DNA from: CANNDT01 sp945876205
Lineage (GTDB): Bacteria; Acidobacteriota; Vicinamibacteria; Vicinamibacterales; UBA2999
Direction of reading: 5' to 3'
Assembly (NCBI GenBank): GCA_947503365.1
Contig: CANNDT010000033.1
Location: 1 to 41,563 of the forward strand
Length of the DNA stretch: 41,563 bases
Positions 15,687 through 23,381 of this stretch are shown here, piece by piece. Positions within the stretch are counted from its first letter, which is position 1. Every line of letters begins with the position of its first letter. The translations under genes were made by a program, and so were the position numbers. The notes under the pieces were generated by a model. It saw only the letters and a program-made list of their open reading frames with translations. It searched no databases and had not been told where the DNA came from.

Positions 15687-16754
15687 TTACCCGCGCAGCT
15701 TTGCCCGCGGCAGCAGCGCGGACGCGTTCTCGTATCCGATCGCCCGCTGCTCCGCCGCCGACAGGCCGACGCGCGTCATCCCTTCCGCGGTCGAGCGAAT
15801 CGGCACGAACGGGTAGTCGGTGCCGAACATGATCTGGGAGATCGGCGCGACTTCTTTCAGCGCGGCGATCGCGGGGCGATGCGCCGTGTTGGCGATCTCG
15901 TAATAGAGGCGCCGCAGCTCGGCCTCGACGCCGTTGGGAATCTTCTCGAGATCGCGAGGGGTCGCCAGCTGCGCGATGCGGCCCGCGAGCATCGGCAGCG
16001 TGCCGCCGCCGTGCGAAAAGATGAAGCGAATGTCGCGCAGGCGGTTCAACGCGCCGGTGAACAGCAGGTTCGTGATCGCGCGCGTCGTGTCGTGCGGATA
16101 CTCCACCATGTTCGGCGACACCGACGGCATCAGCATCCGGCAGCAATCGGCGGCGTTGGGATGGACGTAGACGACAGCGCGGCGGCGATTCAGCTCCTCG
16201 AGCACCGGCATGAACAACGGGTCGCCGAGCCACTTGTCTTCGTAGCTGGTCAACAACCCGATGCCGTCGGCCTTCAACGTGTCGAGCGCGTACTCGAGCT
16301 CGCGAAGGCTCCCTTCCGTATCCGGCAACGGCAGCACGGCAAAGGCGCCGAAACGGGTGGGATGATCCTGGACGACGCGCGCCTGGTATTCGTTGCACTC
16401 GCGCGACAACGTGCGCGCCGCCTGGACGCCCTTGCCAAGCCAGACACCGGGCTGCGTGACAGAAGAAAAAGCGACGGCGACGCCATTGGCATCCATCTCG
16501 CCAAGCGCTTTATCGAGCGACCACGATGTGATCTGCGCGGGGTTGACGAAGCGGCCCTGCGTCGCCGTGACGAACGACGGCGGCAGCAGGTGGTGATGCA
16601 CGTCGATCAATCCGCGGGTGGCCGCGGGCGTCTGCGACAGGAGCGTTGCCGATGGCAGCAGCGCGCCGGCTCCGGCGGCGGCCATCGCGCCGATGAAACG
16701 GCGCCGCGAGGGCGCATGGTGATCGTGTCCGCAGGGCATCGTCTGTCTCTTCAT
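15687..16754 (-). CDS. Tat-type exported amidohydrolase (ACMSD-like amidohydrolase 2 family)
   Basis: 355 aa from ATG 16754, preferred over ATG 16763 because an AGGA lies eight bases ahead. The N-terminus carries 'SRRRFIGAMAAAGAG', a twin-arginine signal. The catalytic barrel shows 'IDVHHHLLPP' (HxH), 'VVYVHPN', 'FIFSHGGG' and 'IMFGTDYPF', the metal ligands and aspartate of ACMSD/gamma-resorcylate decarboxylase-type enzymes. These hydrolyse or non-oxidatively decarboxylate aromatic or related acids; Tat export fits a protein that folds around zinc before transport. It is sandwiched between an NTF2-like gene (ten bases upstream) and the PEP mutase-family gene. Substrate unknown. Confidence 0.88.
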   Translation of the reverse strand: MKRQTMPCGHDHHAPSRRRFIGAMAAAGAGALLPSATLLSQTPAATRGLIDVHHHLLPPSFVTATQGRFVNPAQITSWSLDKALGEMDANGVAVAFSSVTQPGVWLGKGVQAARTLSRECNEYQARVVQDHPTRFGAFAVLPLPDTEGSLRELEYALDTLKADGIGLLTSYEDKWLGDPLFMPVLEELNRRRAVVYVHPNAADCCRMLMPSVSPNMVEYPHDTTRAITNLLFTGALNRLRDIRFIFSHGGGTLPMLAGRIAQLATPRDLEKIPNGVEAELRRLYYEIANTAHRPAIAALKEVAPISQIMFGTDYPFVPIRSTAEGMTRVGLSAAEQRAIGYENASALLPRAKLRG

Positions 16755-16764
16755 CAGCGCCATC

Positions 16765-17214
16765 CTAACTCACCCTCGTGCTCTGGCTCGCGACGCATTG
16801 CCACCGGCCGTTGCGAAAGACGAAGACGTCCACGTAGCGGAACGTCAGTGCCACCTGCTGTCCCTGGCTCTGGCCGACGAGGTGTTGCGTGAACCAGACG
16901 ACCGCGGTGTCGCGATACACCTTCACCGTGAACTCGTCGAGCCGGGACGACTCGATCGGCTGCTCGACGATGGCCATTTCCAGCTCCTTCGCCTTGTCAC
17001 CGCGCGTGCCGTCCGGGTAGGTGACCATGAATTCGTCGGCGAGGATCGGCTCGATGAAACGCGCATCATTCCGATGAAAGGCCTCGTCCCAGTCCTGTTC
17101 GAGCTGAATGAGAATCTCCTGCTCCGAACGCACCGGCGGCGACTGCGCGCCGAGCGCCGAGACCGCGGAGACGACCGCCAGCAGCAGAGAGAACAACGTT
17201 GCGCGACGAATCAT
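16765..17214 (-). CDS. Exported NTF2-like (DUF4440/SnoaL-type) protein
   Basis: 149 aa with ATG 17214 preceded by GTGAGG. The signal peptide spans about 23 residues (ALGAQ). The mature part, 'QLEQDWDEAFHRNDARFIEPILADEFMVTY' onward, is the cone-shaped NTF2 fold of the DUF4440/SnoaL_3 group, and ends with the usual 'FRNGRWQCVASQSTRV'. Members act as small-molecule binding or isomerase-like domains; no catalytic residue can be assigned here. It begins eight bases after the NHL gene, so both are on one transcript. A second NTF2-like gene next to a second NHL gene is found at 24414-24809. Confidence 0.85.
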   Translation of the reverse strand: MIRRATLFSLLLAVVSAVSALGAQSPPVRSEQEILIQLEQDWDEAFHRNDARFIEPILADEFMVTYPDGTRGDKAKELEMAIVEQPIESSRLDEFTVKVYRDTAVVWFTQHLVGQSQGQQVALTFRYVDVFVFRNGRWQCVASQSTRVS

Positions 17215-17222
17215 GCGAGTCC

Positions 17223-18341
17223 TCACTTGCCGGTTGACGACAATCCCGTGAACACGAATTTCTGTATTCGCCGGTTCTCGGGCTTGAGCGGCGTCACTTC
17301 CGTGACGTACAGGTTTCCCTTCGAGTCGGCCGCCATGTGGTGGAGGGTCCCGAAGTCGCCGGGGGCGGAACCCCACTGGCCGAACGAATCGAGCAGCTCC
17401 ATCGACGTGCGATCGAAGATCATGACCTTGGCCTGGCTGCGGTTGCCGACGTAGAGAAAGCGCTGCGCCGAATCGGCAGAGAACGCCGTGCTCGCGGCGG
17501 TCGAGCCGTTGCCGCACTCGGGCGCCTTGCACTCGCGGCCGATGAACACCTGCCTGACAAACGTACCGGCGAGCGTGAAGACCTGCACGCGCTTGCCGCC
17601 GCGGTCTGAGACATAGACGAGGCCGTCATTGGAGACGCGCGCGGCGTGCACCGGCTGCACGAACTGCGGCGCGCCCTGCGGATCGGCGTCGGCATTCTCC
17701 GGGTTCGGCGCGGCATCGGTCGGTAGGTTGCCGAAGGCACCCCACATCCGCTTGAACGTGCCGGTGTCGGCATCGAAGACGATGACCCGGCGGTTGCCGT
17801 AGCCGTCGGCGACGAACAGCTCGTTGGTCTTCGCGTAGACGAAGGTGTCGGCCGGCTGACTCAGGTTCTGCGTGTCGGCGTTGCCCTTGCTCTGCCCGGC
17901 GCGCCCGATCTGCATCACGAACTTGCCGGCTTTCGTGAACTTGATGATCTGGTTGTCCTTCTCGCCGTTGCCACCGATCCAGACGAAGCCCTTGGGATCG
18001 ACGTAGACGCCGTGCTCCGAACTGGGCCAGTCATAGCCCGGCCCCGGCCCGCCCCAGGCCTGGATGAAGTTGCCCGCGGCGTCGAACTCGACCAGCGGCG
18101 GCGCCGCGCGCGGCTTCTCCTCAGGGCTCAGCGTGCCAGGACGCTGCAGCACCCACACGTGATCCTGCGCGTCGATCGACACGCTGGCGACCTGCCCGAA
18201 CTGCCAGTTGTTCGGGATCTTCGGCCAGGACGGGTCGACGCGGAATGCCGGGACGTCGATCGCGGCGGCGACGATCATCCCGCTCACGAGGGCTGACAAC
18301 ACGCCGAGCGCTGCGATTGCTCTTTTCATGGTGACTTTCAT
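17223..18341 (-). CDS. Exported NHL-repeat beta-propeller protein
   Basis: 372 aa from ATG 18341, which overlaps the TGA of the upstream gene (ATGA), supporting this start by translational coupling. The signal peptide is followed by repeated NHL blades: 'WPSSEHGVYVDPKGFVWIGG', 'LFVADGYGNRRVIVFD', 'LVYVSDRGGKRVQVF', 'FLYVGNRSQAKVMIFD' and 'HHMAADSKGNLYVTEV'. The family is usually labelled peptidyl-alpha-hydroxyglycine alpha-amidating lyase-like, but only the propeller fold is supported; the lyase metal site is not demonstrated. One cysteine pair ('CKAPEC') sits in a loop. It may bind a ligand or protein partner in the periplasm. Confidence 0.85.
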   Translation of the reverse strand: MKVTMKRAIAALGVLSALVSGMIVAAAIDVPAFRVDPSWPKIPNNWQFGQVASVSIDAQDHVWVLQRPGTLSPEEKPRAAPPLVEFDAAGNFIQAWGGPGPGYDWPSSEHGVYVDPKGFVWIGGNGEKDNQIIKFTKAGKFVMQIGRAGQSKGNADTQNLSQPADTFVYAKTNELFVADGYGNRRVIVFDADTGTFKRMWGAFGNLPTDAAPNPENADADPQGAPQFVQPVHAARVSNDGLVYVSDRGGKRVQVFTLAGTFVRQVFIGRECKAPECGNGSTAASTAFSADSAQRFLYVGNRSQAKVMIFDRTSMELLDSFGQWGSAPGDFGTLHHMAADSKGNLYVTEVTPLKPENRRIQKFVFTGLSSTGK

Positions 18342-18814
18342 GGTCTGGATACGGCGAGCACCGCGCACACGAAGCCATCGAACTCGATCAGGATGCGCGC
18401 CCAGTTTGCCACCGTCCACCGGTAGAGCGTCGTCTGCACTTCAATCATGGAGATAGTGACATCCTGCGGGTCCATCAACCGCGCAAACGTGGGCGACATC
18501 CACGCCGCCAGGATGAGCAACGAGATGACGCCCGCGACCAGCGAACCGAGCGCCCAGCGCCGGCCGTCACCGTACGACGCCCATCCCAGGGCGAGCGACA
18601 CCGCGAGGGCGATCACCATCCAGAGCGGGTTGAAGATGAGAACAAAATCCACCAGCGACGTGGATGACAGTTGCGCCCACTCAGCCAGCGATTGCGGTGG
18701 GTTGGCGCTGAAATAGGGCACGACCATCAACGCATTGAACAATTGGCCGCCGAACCAGATTCCCCACCACACCGCGGCAAACCAGAGACACGCCCGCGAG
18801 ACCGCTTTTTTCAT
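18338..18814 (-). CDS. Four-helix integral membrane protein
   Basis: 158 aa with four predicted membrane segments, at about 9-32, 56-78, 87-107 and 135-156. The first loop 'GGQLFNALMVVPYFSANPP' followed by 'SLAEW' resembles DUF1772 (anthrone oxygenase-like) membrane proteins, but I am not certain of the family. It is the first gene of the minus-strand run and overlaps the NHL gene by four bases (ATGA). It is divergent from the plus-strand heme/propeller gene across 60 bases, which must hold both promoters; I could not place convincing -35/-10 pairs there. Function unknown. Confidence 0.75.
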   Translation of the reverse strand: MKKAVSRACLWFAAVWWGIWFGGQLFNALMVVPYFSANPPQSLAEWAQLSSTSLVDFVLIFNPLWMVIALAVSLALGWASYGDGRRWALGSLVAGVISLLILAAWMSPTFARLMDPQDVTISMIEVQTTLYRWTVANWARILIEFDGFVCAVLAVSRP

Positions 18815-18874
18815 GGCTGTGAGCCTTTTATCATCTATTTGTTCCCGGTGCGGCGACTAGGCTACTCTCTCCGC

Positions 18875-21016
18875 ATGATCAAGAAATTGATGCTCCAGGC
18901 CGCATCCATCGGCATCGTCATTTCGGGCGTTCTGGCGGTTTCGTATGCGCAGCAGGGCGCTCCGGCGGTGGCTATCGACAACGACGACATCGGCGGCGTC
19001 GTCAGCGGTCCCAACGGCCCGGAAGCCGGTGTCTGGGTGATCGCCGAGACGCATGACCTCCAGGTCAGGTACATCAAGAGCGTCGTCACCGACGACCGGG
19101 GCCGGTTCGTCGTACCCGACCTGCCGAAGGCCAACTACTCGGTCTGGGCGCGCGGCTACGGCCTGGTGGACAGCGCCAAGACGACGTCCGCGCCAGGGCG
19201 CCTCGTGAACATCACCGCCGTGCCGGCGCCTGATGCCGCGGCGGCCGCGCATTACTACCCGGCCATCTATTGGTACTCGATGCTCAAGATTCCGCCCGCC
19301 AGTGATTTCGACGGGAAGACGATCCCCGCCGGCATCACACAGAGCGACTACCTCAACACCATGAAGAACAACGGCTGCATCGGCTGCCACCAGATCGGCC
19401 AGCAGTCGACGCGGACGGTTCCCGCGGAGCTGAGCACGATGACGCCGGAACAGGGGTGGCTCCGCCGCATCTCATCCGGCCAGGCCGGCGAGCTGATGGT
19501 CGGCATCCTCGCGAGGGATCTGAAGAGCGTTCCGCTCAAGTACTTCGGCGACTGGACGACGCGCATCGCGCACGGGGAACTGCCGAAGGTGAAGCCCCAG
19601 CGTCCGCAAGGCGTCGAACGCAACATCGTCGTCACGCTGCGCGACTGGATGAACGAGAAGCAGTACCTGCACGACCTGATTGCCAGCGACCGCCGTAACC
19701 CGACGGTCAACGGATACGGACCGGTGTACGGGTCGCCCGAATACAGCTCCGACAACATTCCGATCCTCGACCCGGTCAAGAACGTCGCCACCACCTTTCA
19801 CGCGCCGGTGCGCGATGCGCAGATGCCGCTCAGCCTTGGCCCGGGACACGCCGCGATGCTGAAGCCGATGCGGCCGTCGCTCTACTGGGGCGACGAAGCG
19901 ATCTGGGACACCAAAGTCAACAACCACAACTCGATGATGGACAAGAAAGGCCGCGTCTGGCTGGCGGCGTCGGTGCGTGGCCCTGAGACTCCGGACTTCT
20001 GCAGGAAGGGATCGACGCATCCCTCCGCGATGCTCTTCCCGATGGAGCGGTCGGTGCGGCACGTCGCGGTGTTCGACCCGAAGACCAAGGAATACAAGTT
20101 CGTCGACACCTGCTTCGGCACGCACCATCCGCAATTCGGCTACGACGAGAACGACACGCTGTGGACGAGCGGCGGCGGACCGGTGGTCGGCTGGGTGAAC
20201 ACCAAGATGTTCGACGCCACCGGCGACGCGGCGAAGTCGCAGGGGTGGACGGCGATGATTCTCGACACCAACGGCAACGGCAAGCGCGACGAAGGGTACG
20301 TCGAACCTGACCAGCTGGTTGATCCGACCAAGGACAAGCGCATCAACGCCGGGTTCTACGCCGTGATGCCGAGCCCGATCGACGGCTCGATCTGGGGCGC
20401 CTACCGTGCCAACCCCGGCGCCGTCGTGCGCATCGTCCCAGGGAAGAATCCACCGGCGACGGCGATGACCGAGATCTACAACGTGCCGGCGCCCGGCTTC
20501 GGCGTGCGCGGCGGCGACATCGACGGCAAGGGCGTGGTCTGGGTCTCGCTCGCGAGCGGCCACATGGGGAGCTTCGACCGCCGCAAGTGCAAGGCACCGC
20601 TCAACGGTCCGAAGGCGACCGGCGATCATTGCCCTGAGGGATGGTCGTTCTATCAGTACCCGGGTCCGGGCTTTGAGGGCATCGGTCCCAACAGCGCGGA
20701 GTCGAGCTATTACTCCTGGGTCGACCAGCACAACACCTTCGGACTCGGTGAAGACGTGCCGATGTCGACGGGCAATCTCAACGACGGCCTGATCGCGCTC
20801 AAGGACGGCAAGATGGTGACGCTGCGCGTCCCGTATCCGATTGGCTTCTACGCCAAGGGATTCGACGGCCGCATCGACGATCCGCGCGCCGGATGGAAGG
20901 GACGCGGCCTGTGGGCGGCCAACGGCGACCGCACGCCGTGGCTGATCGAAGGCGGCAAGGGCACCAAGCCCTTCGCGGCGCACTTCCAGCTGCGGCCGGA
21001 TCCGCTTGCGAAGTAG
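18875..21016 (+). CDS. Exported propeller protein with carboxypeptidase-regulatory domain and c-type heme motif
   Basis: 713 aa from ATG 18875. Signal peptide of about 26 residues (SYAQQ); a carboxypeptidase-regulatory-like sandwich at about 36-116 ('GGVVSGPNGPEAGVWVIAET', 'DDRGRFVVPDLP'); then 'NNGCIGCHQIG' with the heme-binding CxxCH at Cys168-His172; and from about residue 300 on a beta-propeller with Vgb (virginiamycin B lyase)-like blades such as 'KGRVWLAASVRG' and 'DGSIWGAYRANPG'. Such mosaics occur in Acidobacteria as secreted proteins without assigned function. The single heme suggests electron transfer or a heme-linked oxidation. It heads a plus-strand operon: the Tat-exported thiamine-diphosphate enzyme starts 26 bases later, followed by a cytochrome c. 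Confidence 0.85.
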   Translation: MIKKLMLQAASIGIVISGVLAVSYAQQGAPAVAIDNDDIGGVVSGPNGPEAGVWVIAETHDLQVRYIKSVVTDDRGRFVVPDLPKANYSVWARGYGLVDSAKTTSAPGRLVNITAVPAPDAAAAAHYYPAIYWYSMLKIPPASDFDGKTIPAGITQSDYLNTMKNNGCIGCHQIGQQSTRTVPAELSTMTPEQGWLRRISSGQAGELMVGILARDLKSVPLKYFGDWTTRIAHGELPKVKPQRPQGVERNIVVTLRDWMNEKQYLHDLIASDRRNPTVNGYGPVYGSPEYSSDNIPILDPVKNVATTFHAPVRDAQMPLSLGPGHAAMLKPMRPSLYWGDEAIWDTKVNNHNSMMDKKGRVWLAASVRGPETPDFCRKGSTHPSAMLFPMERSVRHVAVFDPKTKEYKFVDTCFGTHHPQFGYDENDTLWTSGGGPVVGWVNTKMFDATGDAAKSQGWTAMILDTNGNGKRDEGYVEPDQLVDPTKDKRINAGFYAVMPSPIDGSIWGAYRANPGAVVRIVPGKNPPATAMTEIYNVPAPGFGVRGGDIDGKGVVWVSLASGHMGSFDRRKCKAPLNGPKATGDHCPEGWSFYQYPGPGFEGIGPNSAESSYYSWVDQHNTFGLGEDVPMSTGNLNDGLIALKDGKMVTLRVPYPIGFYAKGFDGRIDDPRAGWKGRGLWAANGDRTPWLIEGGKGTKPFAAHFQLRPDPLAK

Positions 21017-21028
21017 GCAGTAGGCAGT
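21012..21028. repeat. Heptanucleotide phrase repeat (AGTAGGC)2
   Basis: AGTAGGC occurs twice in direct succession plus a partial third copy, straddling the stop codon of the heme/propeller gene. Because the repeat contains TAG, it supplies that stop. It leaves 26 bases to the next gene, with GATGAGG as the ribosome-binding region. Confidence 0.5.
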
Positions 21029-21042
21029 GATGAGGTACGTCG

Positions 21043-22974
21043 ATGCGGCGTCGTAAATTCCTGAAACGGGGCGCGCTGGCTGGCGCCGCGGCGTTGGTCA
21101 CGCCGGGCGGAATCGTGGAGGCACAATCGCCGGCGCCTGCTGCGCCAGCGGTGGGCGCTGAAGCCGTCTCACCCGGCGTCACGATTGGCGCCGAGACGGC
21201 GGCGCCGGCGGACGTCCAGGTGCTCGCCGAGCACGAGCGGTGCGGCTCGGACTTCATGGTGGACGTCATCAAGTCGCTCGGGTTCGAGTACATCTGCGCG
21301 AATCCGGGTTCGAGCTTCCGCGGACTGCACGAATCGATCATCAATTACGGCGGCAACACGGCGCCCGAGTTCATCACCTGCTGCCACGAAGAATCGTCGG
21401 TGGCGATGGCCCACGGATACTTCAAGGCCGAGGGCAAGCCGCTCGCGGTGATGTCGCACGGCACGGTGGGGTTGCAGCACGCGGCGATGGCGCTCTACAA
21501 CGCCTGGTGCGACCGCGTGCCCGTGTACATGTTCATCGGCAACTGGGCCGACGGTGCGACCCGTCGTCCAGCCGAGTGGTACCACGGCGTGCAGGATGCG
21601 GCCGCCATGGTTCGCGATTACACCAAGTGGGACGACGAGCCGCGGTCACTCACACACTTCGCGGAGTCGGCGGTCCGCGCCTACAAGATCGCGCTCACGC
21701 CGCCGATGGCGCCGGTGGTGCTCGTCCTCGACGGCGCGCTGCAGGAAGATCCAGTGAGCGCGTCGCTCAAGCTGGCAATTCCGCGGGCGACACTGCCCTC
21801 GCCGCCGGTGGGTGATCCGGCAGCGGTCGATGAAGTCGCACGGCTCCTGGTGGCGGCCGAGAACCCGGTGCTCGTCGCCGATCGCCTCGCGCGGACGCCG
21901 GCCGGCATGACACTGCTGATCGAGCTGGCCGAGACGCTGCAAGCCGGCGTCATCGACCAGGGTAGCCGGATGAACTTCCCGTCACGCCATCCACTGAACC
22001 AGACGCAGCAGGCGGGCGCGACGATCGCCAATGGCGACGTGATCCTCGGACTCGAGGTCGCCGACTTCTGGGCGACGGTCAACGCGCTGCGCGATCAACT
22101 GCACCGCACGGATCGGCGGATTCCGAAAGCATCCGCGAAGCTCGTCACGATTACGACCGCCGATCTGTACATTCGATCGAACTACCAGGACTTCCGCCGG
22201 TTGCAGGACGTTGACCTCGCGATTGCCGCGGACGCCGAGGCCACACTGCCGGCGCTGATTGAAGCGGTGAAGCGCCGTACCACCGGCGATCGCCGGCGCG
22301 TCTTCGAAGAGCGCGGCAAGAAGCTCGCTGACGCCAGTCGGGCCGCCGCCGAGCGCGCGCGGACCGCGGCCACCTTCGCCTGGGATGCGAGCCCGGTCAG
22401 CACCGCTCGCCTCTGTGCCGAGGTCTGGGCGCAGATCAAGAACGAAGACTGGTCACTGGTCTCGAGCTATTACAGCGACGGCGGCGGCTGGCCGCGCCGG
22501 CTGTGGGATTTCAACAAGCCCTATCACTCGCTCGGCCACGCGGGCGGCGGCGGCATCGGCTACGGCGCGCCAGCCTCGGTCGGCGGCGCGCTCGCGAATC
22601 GCAAGCACGGACGCCTGTCGGTGGCGCTCCAGACCGATGGCGATCTGATGTACGCGAACGGCGTTCTCTGGACCGCGGCGCATCACCGCATCCCGCTGCT
22701 CAGCGTGATGAACAACAACCGGTCGTACCACCAGGAAGTGATGCACGTACAGAAGATGTGCAACGCACGCAACCGCGGCGTCGATCGCGGCCAGACCGGC
22801 AGCACCCTCACCGATCCCAACATCGACTTTGCGAAAGTGGCGCAAGGCCTGGGCGTCTACGCGGAAGGCCCGATCACCAATCCGAAGGATCTCGGCCCCG
22901 CGCTCACCCGCGCCATCGCCGTCGTCAAACGCGGCGAGCCGGCGCTCGTGGATGTCGTGACGCAGGTCCGATGA
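21043..22974 (+). CDS. Tat-exported thiamine-diphosphate-dependent enzyme
   Basis: 643 aa. The N-terminus 'RRRKFLKRGALAGAAALV' is a textbook twin-arginine signal. The mature part has the three-domain layout of acetolactate synthase/benzoylformate decarboxylase/pyruvate oxidase enzymes: N-domain (~65-235) with the cofactor-activating glutamate in 'CCHEESS' (Glu116), middle domain (~258-400), and C-domain (~455-640) with the diphosphate/Mg motif 'TDGDLMYANG...MNNN' (Asp532 to Asn559). The motif's first Gly is Thr. Most relatives are cytoplasmic; Tat export would let the folded, cofactor-loaded enzyme work in the periplasm. No FAD fingerprint is evident. It lies between a CxxCH protein and a cytochrome c, whose ATG overlaps its stop (ATGA), which suggests oxidative chemistry with heme acceptors. 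Substrate unknown. Confidence 0.88.
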   Translation: MRRRKFLKRGALAGAAALVTPGGIVEAQSPAPAAPAVGAEAVSPGVTIGAETAAPADVQVLAEHERCGSDFMVDVIKSLGFEYICANPGSSFRGLHESIINYGGNTAPEFITCCHEESSVAMAHGYFKAEGKPLAVMSHGTVGLQHAAMALYNAWCDRVPVYMFIGNWADGATRRPAEWYHGVQDAAAMVRDYTKWDDEPRSLTHFAESAVRAYKIALTPPMAPVVLVLDGALQEDPVSASLKLAIPRATLPSPPVGDPAAVDEVARLLVAAENPVLVADRLARTPAGMTLLIELAETLQAGVIDQGSRMNFPSRHPLNQTQQAGATIANGDVILGLEVADFWATVNALRDQLHRTDRRIPKASAKLVTITTADLYIRSNYQDFRRLQDVDLAIAADAEATLPALIEAVKRRTTGDRRRVFEERGKKLADASRAAAERARTAATFAWDASPVSTARLCAEVWAQIKNEDWSLVSSYYSDGGGWPRRLWDFNKPYHSLGHAGGGGIGYGAPASVGGALANRKHGRLSVALQTDGDLMYANGVLWTAAHHRIPLLSVMNNNRSYHQEVMHVQKMCNARNRGVDRGQTGSTLTDPNIDFAKVAQGLGVYAEGPITNPKDLGPALTRAIAVVKRGEPALVDVVTQVR

Positions 22975-23381
22975 AGACGTTTCAACCACGAAGGCCACGA
23001 AGATCACGAAGCCTCTTAGGTTTTTTCGTGTGCTTCGCGACCTTCGTGTCCTTCGTGGTTACGTTGGCGGCGCAGACCTCGCCGGCGCGGCCGGCCGCGC
23101 CAGTTCCGGCGGGACGCGCAGATGTTGGCCGCACATTGTTCATGAAGAACGGATGCTTCCAGTGCCATGGGGCGGAGGCACAGGGAGGAGCGGCCGGGCC
23201 GCGGCTGGGGCCCGCGGGCGTCTCCTTCGCGCGGTTGTCATACGTGCGCAAGCCAACCGCCGAGATGCCGCCGTACACCACGAAGGTGCTCTCTGACCGC
23301 GACCTCGCGGATATCTACGCGTTTCTCGAGTCGCTGCCCAAGCCGGCCCCGGTCAGCAGCATTCCCCTGCTGGCGCCGTAA
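22971..23381 (+). CDS. Small exported c-type cytochrome
   Basis: 136 aa; its ATG overlaps the upstream TGA. Residues 1-33 form a signal peptide: basic 'QPRRPRRSRS', hydrophobic 'FFVCFATFVSFVV', cleavage after 'TLAA'. Almost all of it is encoded by a 77-base dyad repeat. The mature domain has 'VGRTLFMKNGCFQCHG' (CxxCH), a likely methionine ligand in 'PTAEMPPY' and the closing helix 'DRDLADIYAFLESLP', as in mono-heme class I cytochromes. It probably shuttles electrons in the periplasm, plausibly from the thiamine-diphosphate enzyme. Its last 29 bases overlap tail-to-tail with the NHL gene on the other strand. Confidence 0.85.
   Translation: MKTFQPRRPRRSRSLLGFFVCFATFVSFVVTLAAQTSPARPAAPVPAGRADVGRTLFMKNGCFQCHGAEAQGGAAGPRLGPAGVSFARLSYVRKPTAEMPPYTTKVLSDRDLADIYAFLESLPKPAPVSSIPLLAP
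22984..23060. repeat. 9-nt-period inverted repeat (CACGAAGNN / NNCTTCGTG) inside the cytochrome signal sequence
   Basis: The left arm from 22984 has AACCACGAAGG then CACGAAG units every nine bases; the right arm to 23060 has CTTCGTG units ending CCTTCGTGGTT. The arms pair over about 30 bases with mismatches mostly in the two variable bases between units. A second member lies at 40344-40433. The period is three codons, so the element can stay open in frame. Confidence 0.85.

Noticed and set aside
14876..22974. Phosphonate biosynthesis (PEP mutase plus ThDP phosphonopyruvate decarboxylase)
   Set aside because: The PEP mutase-family protein lacks the EDKxxxxxNS motif, the ThDP protein is a Tat-exported 643-aa enzyme, and the genes are on opposite strands in different operons.
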